Notes under the pieces: generated by a model | The model's database searches: none | Told to the model about the DNA's origin: nothing | What the model saw: the letters and a program-made list of their open reading frames with translations, nothing else | Translations under genes and position numbers: made by a program | NCBI GenBank assembly: GCA_964536785.1 | Contig: CAZHYM010000001.1 | Location: 1 to 53,628 of the forward strand | Reading direction: 5' to 3' | Length of the DNA: 53,628 nucleotides | Origin: CAZHYM01 sp964536785 | Lineage (GTDB): Bacteria; Patescibacteriota; Saccharimonadia; Saccharimonadales; Saccharimonadaceae | In this document: positions 33,732 through 41,624 of the stretch, one piece after another | Layout of the letters: each line of letters starts with the position of its first letter | Position numbering within the stretch: the stretch's first letter is position 1

Positions 33732-34739
33732 TTAGCTAATGAACTCAGCTCGAATAATATTGTTTTCATTAATTTCATCAGGATTTTTGTCTATCAAAGA
33801 GCTAAGCTCATTTAGTAGCTCTTTTTCATTGATCTCGAGCCCGATGAACACTAAAACCGTTTTTGGATTTTCATTTTTGTTCCATTTAACTAATTTAAGT
33901 TCATGAGAACGGTTCACAATCTGAAGCAGTAATTTTTGACCGTCAGCTTTTTGGCCGAAATTTATCCAGCCTTTGACGCGATATACTGAACTAGGGAAGT
34001 TGTTAAGAAAGTTTGTAGTTTGAATTGGATCTAGCGGTTTACTTTCACGAAAAGTTACTTGATGGTAATGCTCGTGTTTGTCTGATGCTTTGTGTGAATG
34101 ATTTGACTCAGTTTGGCCAAGCTTAAGCTGCTCAAATTTATTTTTCTCTGCATCGATTACTAAGCGAGGATCAAATATGGCGTGGTCGGTTTTAATAATA
34201 AAAACCTTTGAGTTTAACTCACGAATGATATTTTCAATCTGGACGATTTCTTCTGGATTCATCAGATCAATTTTGTTTAAGATTATGATTTTTGCTACGC
34301 TAATTCCGTTTGATGCGATAAATGAATTATGTTTGTAAAACTCACTAAAATTTGCACCATCAATTACATAGATAGAATCCCTAAGATAGACACATTCATT
34401 TTGGCTAGATGAGACAAGTGAAATCATCTGACTGGGATCAGCGATTCCACTAGCTTCAACCAATATCAAGTCTAAATCAGTGTCTTGATCAACAATTTTG
34501 TTGATTGAATCGTCAAGCTCATTTGAAAGTGAGCAGCATAAACAACCATTTGACAATGCAACTAACTCGTCAGCTCGTTTGTCGATTAGCATGGCATCAA
34601 TGTTTAACTCACCAAAATCATTGACGATTACTCCGATTTTTAGCCCCGAAGGGTAAGTTAGTAGGTTATTTATCAGTGAAGTTTTGCCAGAACCTAAGTG
34701 ACCAGCCACAATTATGATTGGGATTTTTGACTGTTTCAT
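33732..34739 (-). CDS. CobW/COG0523-family G3E GTPase, putative metal chaperone
   Basis: 335 residues. Walker A GHLGSGKTS near residue 13, metal-binding CxCC in SNGCLCCSLSNE, GTPase motifs VEASGIADP and LNKIDL, then a His-rich stretch SNHSHKASDKHEHYHQ and a CobW C-terminal domain. Members deliver zinc or cobalt to client metalloenzymes. Its start overlaps the RNase J stop by one base (TAATG), so the two are cotranscribed; RNase J is itself a zinc enzyme and a plausible client (inference). Confidence 0.9.
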   Translation of the reverse strand: MKQSKIPIIIVAGHLGSGKTSLINNLLTYPSGLKIGVIVNDFGELNIDAMLIDKRADELVALSNGCLCCSLSNELDDSINKIVDQDTDLDLILVEASGIADPSQMISLVSSSQNECVYLRDSIYVIDGANFSEFYKHNSFIASNGISVAKIIILNKIDLMNPEEIVQIENIIRELNSKVFIIKTDHAIFDPRLVIDAEKNKFEQLKLGQTESNHSHKASDKHEHYHQVTFRESKPLDPIQTTNFLNNFPSSVYRVKGWINFGQKADGQKLLLQIVNRSHELKLVKWNKNENPKTVLVFIGLEINEKELLNELSSLIDKNPDEINENNIIRAEFIS

Positions 34740-36733
34740 TAGAACATATTGACCACAGGGATAACAATTGGCGCATGGTGAGTAACGTCAAACAATATAT
34801 GCGCTACGTCATCTTTTATCTCATCTTTGAAGCGTTTCAAATCTTCATCGTTAGATATTTTGGTTCTATCAGATTTTATCTTTAGGTAATGTCTGACGCG
34901 GCTCATTAGCTCTTCGTTATCTTTGAGGTAGATAAATGCTCTTGAGATAATGTCAGGGGTCTTGGCTAATCGGCCGGTTTTCTTACTTATCATTAAGACG
35001 ACAATCACTATTCCTTGAGTAGATATGTGTAGTCGGTCTTTGACTACCGCTTCGTGGACTATGTTATCGTTGTCGTCGAACATGATACTGCCGACATGGA
35101 AACGGCCGTTTTTACGGATAGTTCTATCTGGGAGAAGTTCTACGATGTCACCATTGTCAGATACTAAAATGTTTTTTCGATCGATGCCGATGATTTTATT
35201 TGCCATTTCGGCATTGTGTTGCAACATATAGAAATGTCCGTGAATAGGCATATAATTCCGTGGGTTTAGAGTTTTAACGTAGACGACGTGGTCTTCGTAA
35301 TAAGCATGTCCCGATAAATGAATAAGGCCAATTCCATGAAGATGTGATCGTCCGTTCTGGATAACTTCTGCTCCTTCGCGGAGTAGACCGTCTACCGTAT
35401 TGACAACATTTGGTTCATTACCTGGGATAGGATTAGAGCTAAATAGAATGACATCCGTTCCTTTTATCTTTATATGTCGATGCGCGCCGGAAACCATCCG
35501 ATTAAGTACGGCATTTAGTTCACCTTGGCTACCAGTACAGATGATCGTGACTTTACCATCAGGAATTTTGACAGCTTCTTCAATTTTGATAACAGTGTCT
35601 TTGGGAATCTTAATTTCCTTTGCTCGAAATGCAACTTCGACGTTGTTAATCATGCTATAACCAGAGAAAGCAACTTTTCGGCCATGTTCCTTCGCTTCAT
35701 TCATAATGAACTGCATTCGGTAAATCTGGCTTGAGAAACAGCTCAAAATAATTCTACTGTTCGGGAATTTATCCATTACTTCGCCGATATTGTCACCGAT
35801 TTCTGGTTCGGTCGTTGGATGAGTTCCTGGGGTATCGACGTTTGTAGATTCGTTTAGAAGTAGATCTATGCCTTCTTTTTGTGAAATTTCTAAGAGTCGC
35901 GGCATGTCGAAAGGTCTGCCAATAGGATCACGTTCGAATCGCCAGTCTCCGGAATGTACGATTACGCCGTTTGGGGTTCTAAAAACTATCGCTACTGCGC
36001 CAGGTATCGAGTGGAGAACATGCACAAATTCAAATGAAATATTTTCACTTATAGCTATTTGTTCATGTAGCTCTGGATCGATGATTCGATAGTCTCCCTC
36101 ATAAGGCTCCGTAAGCTCTTCCATTTGCCTTTTTATCATCCCAATTGTAAATGCAGTTCCATAAATAGGCACTTTAGGTAATTTTGGTAAAATTTGTTTA
36201 CAAGCTCCAATATGGTCTAAGTGCGCATGGGTGAATAGCAAGGCCTTCAGCTTGTGGATATTTTGTTCGACATAAGTCATGTCTGGAATCATGTAATTGA
36301 CACCGGGGTAGTTTTCGTTAGGGAAAATTGAACCCATGTCTACCAAGACTAAGTCGCTTCGATATTCGACGCCAGTCATGTTTTTACCGATTCCTATTTC
36401 GGCATAGCCGCCGATTGGCAATATGCGAACGGCGTCAGGATTGTAACGGGATTTTTTTAGAGTTCCAAGAGTAACTTGTTCTCCAGAGTTGCCATTAAAG
36501 ATTGATTTGTTCACTGGGTTCTCAACAATGTGCTGAGACGCTCTTTGGACGACATCACTCGCGACCATTCGTTGGGCGCGCAATACTTCGCCTCTACGAG
36601 TGCTCGTAGCGACTTGAATTTTAGGCTGTTGGACTCTAGTGTCGTGTTGGCCGTTCTTTGGTTGATTATTCGATTGCCGATTAGGTTTTTTTGCATACCT
36701 AATTTGGTTTGAACTATTTTTTTGATTATTCAT
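34739..36733 (-). CDS. rnj: Ribonuclease J
   Basis: 664 residues from the ATG at 36733. The upstream ATG at 36739 is too close to AGGA (1 base), whereas 36733 has the right spacing of 7. After a 95-residue basic, Asn/Gln-rich tail come the metallo-beta-lactamase motif THAHLDHIG (about 167), SGDWRFERDP, beta-CASP segments (SGYSMINN, CTGSQGE), SGHAYYEDHV and HGHFYMLQ, then the C-terminal domain. RNase J is a 5'-3' exo/endonuclease in mRNA decay. A strong promoter lies about 100 bases upstream, leaving a long AT-rich leader. Confidence 0.95.
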   Translation of the reverse strand: MNNQKNSSNQIRYAKKPNRQSNNQPKNGQHDTRVQQPKIQVATSTRRGEVLRAQRMVASDVVQRASQHIVENPVNKSIFNGNSGEQVTLGTLKKSRYNPDAVRILPIGGYAEIGIGKNMTGVEYRSDLVLVDMGSIFPNENYPGVNYMIPDMTYVEQNIHKLKALLFTHAHLDHIGACKQILPKLPKVPIYGTAFTIGMIKRQMEELTEPYEGDYRIIDPELHEQIAISENISFEFVHVLHSIPGAVAIVFRTPNGVIVHSGDWRFERDPIGRPFDMPRLLEISQKEGIDLLLNESTNVDTPGTHPTTEPEIGDNIGEVMDKFPNSRIILSCFSSQIYRMQFIMNEAKEHGRKVAFSGYSMINNVEVAFRAKEIKIPKDTVIKIEEAVKIPDGKVTIICTGSQGELNAVLNRMVSGAHRHIKIKGTDVILFSSNPIPGNEPNVVNTVDGLLREGAEVIQNGRSHLHGIGLIHLSGHAYYEDHVVYVKTLNPRNYMPIHGHFYMLQHNAEMANKIIGIDRKNILVSDNGDIVELLPDRTIRKNGRFHVGSIMFDDNDNIVHEAVVKDRLHISTQGIVIVVLMISKKTGRLAKTPDIISRAFIYLKDNEELMSRVRHYLKIKSDRTKISNDEDLKRFKDEIKDDVAHILFDVTHHAPIVIPVVNMF

Positions 36734-36834
36734 TAACATTTCCTATTTAGTTAAATTGATTTATTAATTTTTAAATTTAATTTTAAAAACAAAATTAATA
36801 ATTTAACGATGAAGATGGCCCAAACTTTTATGTC

Positions 36835-36863
36835 ATTATAGCAAGACTACGGACATTTGTAAA
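36835..36863 (-). promoter_or_regulatory. RNase J-cobW operon promoter
   Basis: On the minus strand TTTACA (36863-36858), 17-base spacer, TATAAT (36840-36835), preceded by TGC as an extended -10. The leader is about 95 bases and contains an AT-only imperfect stem around 36765-36805. No gene lies between 36740 and 36951. Confidence 0.75.
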
Positions 36864-36883
36864 TAGGCTTATGCAAAATTTAC

Positions 36884-36912
36884 TTTACATTTTAGCCAGA
36901 TAGTGGTATAAT
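36884..36912 (+). promoter_or_regulatory. Promoter of the unknown gene / nusA unit
   Basis: TTTACA (36884-36889), 17-base spacer, TATAAT (36907-36912) with TGG as an extended -10. GGGAGGT precedes the ATG at 36952. Confidence 0.75.
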
Positions 36913-36951
36913 TGCATAATCTAGTACGTTAGAATATGGGAGGTAACATAT

Positions 36952-37149
36952 ATGGATAGCCAATTGTTAGGCCGGATCAAGGTCCAGTTGCTACTGCATA
37001 TGCAGGGAGAGTTCTCACTACAGGAAGCTATCGATGAGCTGAAGGAATTTACTCCATCCGATATTGCCAGTGTAATAAAGGCCATATCAGGCTCAAATGG
37101 AATCCTTAAGAAAGCTCGTCATGATAGGTACTTATTTCCGGAATATGAA
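36952..37149 (+). CDS. Unknown protein upstream of nusA, cut by an assembly gap
   Basis: The first 66 residues are visible: IKVQLLLHMQGEFSLQEAID then FTPSDIASVIKAISGSNGIL and KKARHDRYLFPEYE. The pattern of two helices and a basic turn resembles a small winged-helix domain, but I cannot assign a family. Strong promoter and GGGAGGT make it a real gene. It is not RimP, which often sits here. The C-terminus lies in the following N run. Confidence 0.7.
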
Positions 37150-37249
37150 NNNNNNNNNNNNNNNNNNNNNNNNNNNNNNNNNNNNNNNNNNNNNNNNNNN
37201 NNNNNNNNNNNNNNNNNNNNNNNNNNNNNNNNNNNNNNNNNNNNNNNNN
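37150..37249. other. 100-N scaffold gap
   Basis: Exactly 100 N. The flanks share no visible overlap, so real sequence of unknown length is missing, including the end of the preceding gene. Confidence 0.95.
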
Positions 37250-37293
37250 AAAGGGCGGATTTTTTAAAGCAAATTTCATAGAAAGGAATAAAA

Positions 37294-38412
37294 ATGGAAG
37301 AATTAAATTTAAAACAATTATTAACGCTCGTGGGCGCAATCGCAGAAGAAAAAAACTTATCTGAAGAAAAAGTCTTGGAAATTATAGAGCAAGCTATTGC
37401 TGCTGCTTGGCGAAGAGATAATGGCGATCGAGAACAAATTGTCAGGGCAGAATTAAACACAATTACCGGAGAAGCTGATATTTACGTTGTCCGTGAAGTT
37501 GTCGAAGAACCAGAAAATGACATAAACCAAATTAGCTTAGAAGAAGCAAAAAAACTTAAGGATGAGATTGAGATTGGTGGAACAATCGAAGAGCATCACA
37601 AAGTTTCAAGTTTTGGACGAGTTGCTGCACAAACTGCTAAACAAGTCGTAATTCAAAGACTCAAAGAAGCTGAAAAGGAAATCATGATCGCTGAATATGA
37701 AGATCGTGCCGGCGAAATACTAAATGGGTCAGTTCAGAGAATGGACCGTGGAACGGTATACGTCGATCTAGGCAAAGGCGTTGGGATAATTCCAAAACGA
37801 GAACAGATTCCGGGTGAGTATTACAGCGCTGGAAGTCGTATAAAAGTATTGATTAAAGAAATCGATCGAGGCATCCGTGGAGCTCAGTTAATTTTGAGCC
37901 GTGCTGATAATAAATTTATTGAAGAGCTATTCCGCAATGAAGTCCCTGAGATGGAAAATGGGGCAGTGGAAATAAAGTCCATTGCTCGTGAGCCAGGAGT
38001 GCGTAGCAAGATTGCTGTCGCATCTAATGTGCCAGGAGTTGACCCGGTTGGAACTCTGGTGGGAGGACGAGGCATCCGCATTCAAGCTGTTTCGCAAGAA
38101 ATTGGCGATAGAGAGAAAATCGATGTAATTAATTATAGCGATAGTCCAACAGAATTGATTTACAACGCTTTAAATCCAGCAGAAATCGTCAAAGTTGAAA
38201 TTGACGAACCTACTAAACGCGCTCGAGCTTTCGTTACGCCTGAACAGCAATCTATTGCTATCGGTCGGTCTGGTCAAAACGTTCGGTTAGCAAGCTTGCT
38301 AACTGGATATGAAATTGATATTGTGCCAATCACTAGTACTGACAAGCCAAAGAAGCACAAAAATATCGAAGATAGCCTGCTAAATGCTTTATCCGAAGAA
38401 ACAGAAGAATAA
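37294..38412 (+). CDS. nusA: Transcription termination/antitermination factor NusA
   Basis: 372 residues. N-terminal RNA-polymerase-binding domain (about 1-130, LLTLVGAIAEEKNLSEEKVL and WRRDNGDREQ), S1 domain (about 138-205, ILNGSVQRMDRGTVYVDLG), KH1 (VGGRGIRIQAVSQEIG) and KH2 (IGRSGQNVRLASLLTGYEID). No C-terminal acidic repeats, as in many Gram-positives. AAAGGA ribosome binding site. The gene is just after the scaffold gap. Confidence 0.96.
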   Translation: MEELNLKQLLTLVGAIAEEKNLSEEKVLEIIEQAIAAAWRRDNGDREQIVRAELNTITGEADIYVVREVVEEPENDINQISLEEAKKLKDEIEIGGTIEEHHKVSSFGRVAAQTAKQVVIQRLKEAEKEIMIAEYEDRAGEILNGSVQRMDRGTVYVDLGKGVGIIPKREQIPGEYYSAGSRIKVLIKEIDRGIRGAQLILSRADNKFIEELFRNEVPEMENGAVEIKSIAREPGVRSKIAVASNVPGVDPVGTLVGGRGIRIQAVSQEIGDREKIDVINYSDSPTELIYNALNPAEIVKVEIDEPTKRARAFVTPEQQSIAIGRSGQNVRLASLLTGYEIDIVPITSTDKPKKHKNIEDSLLNALSEETEE

Positions 38413-38419
38413 TTTAGTA

Positions 38420-38425
38420 TATAAT
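38420..38425 (+). promoter_or_regulatory. -10 box of the 38432 gene (leaderless)
   Basis: TATAAT ending exactly 6 bases before the ATG at 38432. Confidence 0.6.
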
Positions 38426-38431
38426 TAATTC

Positions 38432-39427
38432 ATGAAACCGATTGTCAAAAAACGATCTAAATTGGCCTGGTTGCCGATAATTATGATGTTGTTGACGGTC
38501 GGTTTTCTTTATTGGCAAAAGCAATATCCATACTACCTTATTGATTACATTAGAATTTCACAGTTTGAGCCTACGAGTGACGTAAGAAATTTGATATACG
38601 AATTAAATTTGACTCCTAAGGCTGAGCGAGTATTTTTAGCATCTCAGCCTGAGGTAAACGAACCTCAAGAATTTAATCAAAATTGTCAGAGGCAAGAGCC
38701 AAATGTGTCGATTTTGGGGTGCTACACGATGGGAAGGATTTTTATATTCGACGTAACTAATGAGGAACTAGAGGGAGTTACCCAAGTCACCGCAGCGCAC
38801 GAGCTACTTCATGCGATTTATGAACGACTTTCGGATAAAGAGCGTGAGTCCGTCGATAGTTTATTGCAGGAAGCGTATAGCCAAATAGATAACACTGAGC
38901 TAAAAAATCGCATGGATTATTACGCTAGAACCGAGCCAGGTGAGGCAAATAATGAGTTGCATGCTATTATCGCCACCGAGGTTCTAGATATTAGTGGTGA
39001 GCTTGAGCAATATTATTCAAAATATTTTAACAATAGGAAACAAATAGCAGATCTTTACAGAGGCTATAATAGTAAGTTCATAGCGTTATACGAAGAGGCT
39101 GAGCGAATAAAAGTACAAGTTGAGGAGTTGGAAGCTCAGCTAGTCAATCGACAGGCTCAGTTTGAAACTGATTTTGCGTCTTTAAATACAAGCATTGAAC
39201 AATTTAATGAAAGAGCTAATTCGGGTTATTTTGCTTCAGAATACCAGTTTAGCGTTGCAAGAAACCAGTTATTGTCAAAAGTAAGATCTCTTGAATCCGA
39301 GCGATTAGCGATAAATAATGAAGTCGCTCGCTACAACCAATTAATTGAAGAATATAATCAAAATGCATCAAGGACTCAAGAGCTACAGTCAGGCATGGAT
39401 TCCTTAGCTTCTGAGGTTAAACTGTAA
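38432..39427 (+). CDS. Membrane-anchored putative metallopeptidase with HELLH motif and coiled coil
   Basis: 331 residues. N-terminal transmembrane helix (about 12-27), then an extracytoplasmic domain with TAAHELLHAIYERL (an HExxH zinc motif) and later NNELHAIIATEV, where a Glu could be a third ligand. From about residue 205 to the end it is a long coiled coil. Two Cys (NCQRQ and GCYTM) precede the motif and may form a disulfide. I do not recognise a named family. Its predicted leaderless start and TAATG coupling to radA place it in a two- or three-gene unit. Confidence 0.78.
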   Translation: MKPIVKKRSKLAWLPIIMMLLTVGFLYWQKQYPYYLIDYIRISQFEPTSDVRNLIYELNLTPKAERVFLASQPEVNEPQEFNQNCQRQEPNVSILGCYTMGRIFIFDVTNEELEGVTQVTAAHELLHAIYERLSDKERESVDSLLQEAYSQIDNTELKNRMDYYARTEPGEANNELHAIIATEVLDISGELEQYYSKYFNNRKQIADLYRGYNSKFIALYEEAERIKVQVEELEAQLVNRQAQFETDFASLNTSIEQFNERANSGYFASEYQFSVARNQLLSKVRSLESERLAINNEVARYNQLIEEYNQNASRTQELQSGMDSLASEVKL

Positions 39428-40782
39428 TGCCAAAACCAAAAACTCTATTTGTCTGTCAAAATTGTGGCGCCAAGCATAGCCGTTGGTCGGGCAGGTGCGA
39501 TAGCTGTGGCGAGTGGAATACGCTAGTTGAAGAAATTATTGAATCAGATTCAAAAACAGCCATAGCAAAAAGCAAAGCAAAGGCTAAAGTCTTAAAAATA
39601 GAGCCCCTAGCTGTCAGACACTCAAAAGACGAAATTAAGCGGATTTTGAGCGGGTTTTTAGAACTAGATTACGTCCTAGGCGGTGGTTTTCTTCCGGGCG
39701 GGGTAGTGCTGATTGCTGGTCAACCCGGAGTCGGCAAAAGTACTTTATTGATGCAACTTTCTAAGCATATCGCAAAAGACAAGAGTGTTCTATACGTTTC
39801 AGGCGAGGAATCTTTTGACCAAGTTGCAGGCCGAGCCATGAGGCTTTCCAGCGATAACCCCGATAACTTATCGTTTGCTTCGTCTATAAATGCTGGTGAC
39901 ATATCGGCTACGATTGAAACGGGTAAATTTAACTTTGTAGTAGTTGATTCTATTCAGACGATGCAACTTGACGAGATTACTTCTGCCCCTGGCTCAGTTA
40001 GTCAAATCACAAATTCGGCAAATATATTGATTAGATCAGCCAAGAATTCGAATACGGCACTGGTAATCGTTGGGCACGTCACTAAAGAAGGAAGTATCGC
40101 AGGTCCAAAGATACTGGAGCATTTAGTAGACGTCGTACTTCAATTCGAAGGTGACCAATATGGTTATTTTAAAACCATCAGAGCTTCAAAGAACCGATAC
40201 GGTTCAACTAACGAGGTCGCTATAATGGAAATGGATGAAACTGGCTTAAAAGTAGTTAAAAATCCATCTGAGCAGCTGCTGAAAGAACGGACCAATGAAG
40301 ATGGCTCTGTCATATTGGCTACTATGGAAGGGAATAGACCTCTGCTTGTAGAAATTCAAGCCTTGGTCAATACTACAAATTTCGGCTATCCTAAGCGTAC
40401 CGCGTCTGGCTTCGATGTGAATCGATTAAACTTACTAGTTGCCGTGCTGGAGCGAAGAACCAAGCTCAGATTGTCAGACAAAGATATATATGTTAATGTG
40501 GTTGGAGGCTTAAAATTAAACGATTCGGCTGCTGACTTGGCAGTCGCAATAGCAATAGCTTCGAATACAACTGGGCGCAAGATAAGCCAGGACAAAGTAG
40601 TATTTGGGGAAATAGGTCTAGGTGGCGAGATAAGAAGTGCGCGTTCGACAGCTCAAAGAGTTAAGGAAGCCGAGAAACTTGGATTTACATCAGCTATTGG
40701 GCCAAGAGGCGAGACAAAAAACAATTTCATCGAAGATGTGAAAGACCTTCGCCAGGTATTGATTAAATACTTGGATAAATAA
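39427..40782 (+). CDS. radA: DNA repair protein RadA (Sms)
   Basis: 451 residues. N-terminal zinc finger CQNCG...CDSCG (about 9-30), RecA-like core with Walker A GQPGVGKST, Walker B FVVVDSIQT, the KNRYG motif specific to RadA, and a C-terminal Lon-protease-like domain (about 275-451). RadA is a hexameric helicase for branch migration in recombination and natural transformation. TAATG overlap with the preceding gene; PIN-TRAM gene follows two bases later. Confidence 0.97.
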   Translation: MPKPKTLFVCQNCGAKHSRWSGRCDSCGEWNTLVEEIIESDSKTAIAKSKAKAKVLKIEPLAVRHSKDEIKRILSGFLELDYVLGGGFLPGGVVLIAGQPGVGKSTLLMQLSKHIAKDKSVLYVSGEESFDQVAGRAMRLSSDNPDNLSFASSINAGDISATIETGKFNFVVVDSIQTMQLDEITSAPGSVSQITNSANILIRSAKNSNTALVIVGHVTKEGSIAGPKILEHLVDVVLQFEGDQYGYFKTIRASKNRYGSTNEVAIMEMDETGLKVVKNPSEQLLKERTNEDGSVILATMEGNRPLLVEIQALVNTTNFGYPKRTASGFDVNRLNLLVAVLERRTKLRLSDKDIYVNVVGGLKLNDSAADLAVAIAIASNTTGRKISQDKVVFGEIGLGGEIRSARSTAQRVKEAEKLGFTSAIGPRGETKNNFIEDVKDLRQVLIKYLDK

Positions 40783-40784
40783 AT

Positions 40785-41618
40785 ATGCAAATAAACGAAA
40801 TTATTACATTTTTGATGCTAATGGCGGCAATAACTATGCTAGCTAGCATCAAGCACGATATTAAATTAATGCCAAAAAGAGTCACGGCTGGTCGCAGGAA
40901 AGTCCTAGTCGACACATCAGTTTTAATTGACGGCAGAATTCTTAGCCTGTGCAAGACTGGTTTCATAGGCGATGAACTTATGATTACTAAGAGTGTCATT
41001 GGGGAGTTGCAGCTTCTAGCTGATTCAAGCGACGGAGAGAAAAGATCTCGTGCTCGTTATGGCCTAGATGTAGTGACTGAATTACAAGCCTTAGAGAATG
41101 TTGAAATAAATATTTATCAAGACGAACAGCGTACTCCAGAAGGAGTTGATAATCGTTTAGTGTCGCTAGCAAAAGCAAACGGCTTTATGTTGCTAACTGG
41201 AGATTATAATCTTAACAAAGTCGCTACTATCGAAGGCATTCAAGTTTTAAATATCAATGAACTAGTTCAGAGCGTTAGGATGCAAGTACTTCCGGGTGAG
41301 AAAATATCGCTTAAATTGACTCAACCTGGACAGTCTCCCGATCAAGCCGTTGGCTACTTAGAGGACGGAACAATGGTAGTTGTGTCTAATGCCAAGAAAC
41401 ATGTTGGAAAAGTAATTGAAGTGGAGATAACGCGTTCCATCCAGACTGATGCTGGCAAAATGCTCTTTGCTGAAACTAAAAATCACACTAACCAGCCGTC
41501 AAAAAATCAGCATAGAAATACCAGCAAACCTGAGCAAAGAAGCGCTGTCAAGCCAGAGCCGAAGAAACGCTTTAATCGCAATCGCCGATCAGTTAATAAC
41601 CAACAGCAAAATCGATAA
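40785..41618 (+). CDS. PIN-TRAM domain protein, YacL-like
   Basis: 277 residues. A single N-terminal hydrophobic segment (about 5-22), a PIN nuclease domain (KVLVDTSVLIDGRI with the first Asp, VIGELQLLAD, EGVDNRLVSLAKANG and LLTGDYNLNKVA), a TRAM domain (about 180-230, QAVGYLEDGTMVVVSNAKKH) and a basic Asn/Gln-rich tail of about 45 residues. Gram-positive YacL proteins have four transmembrane helices; here only one remains. RNA is the likely substrate. Next to radA as in many Firmicutes. Confidence 0.9.
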   Translation: MQINEIITFLMLMAAITMLASIKHDIKLMPKRVTAGRRKVLVDTSVLIDGRILSLCKTGFIGDELMITKSVIGELQLLADSSDGEKRSRARYGLDVVTELQALENVEINIYQDEQRTPEGVDNRLVSLAKANGFMLLTGDYNLNKVATIEGIQVLNINELVQSVRMQVLPGEKISLKLTQPGQSPDQAVGYLEDGTMVVVSNAKKHVGKVIEVEITRSIQTDAGKMLFAETKNHTNQPSKNQHRNTSKPEQRSAVKPEPKKRFNRNRRSVNNQQQNR

Positions 41619-41624
41619 CGCGAT

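Noticed and set aside
36952..37149. rimP upstream of nusA
   Set aside because: The visible 66 residues do not resemble RimP; only the position suggested it.
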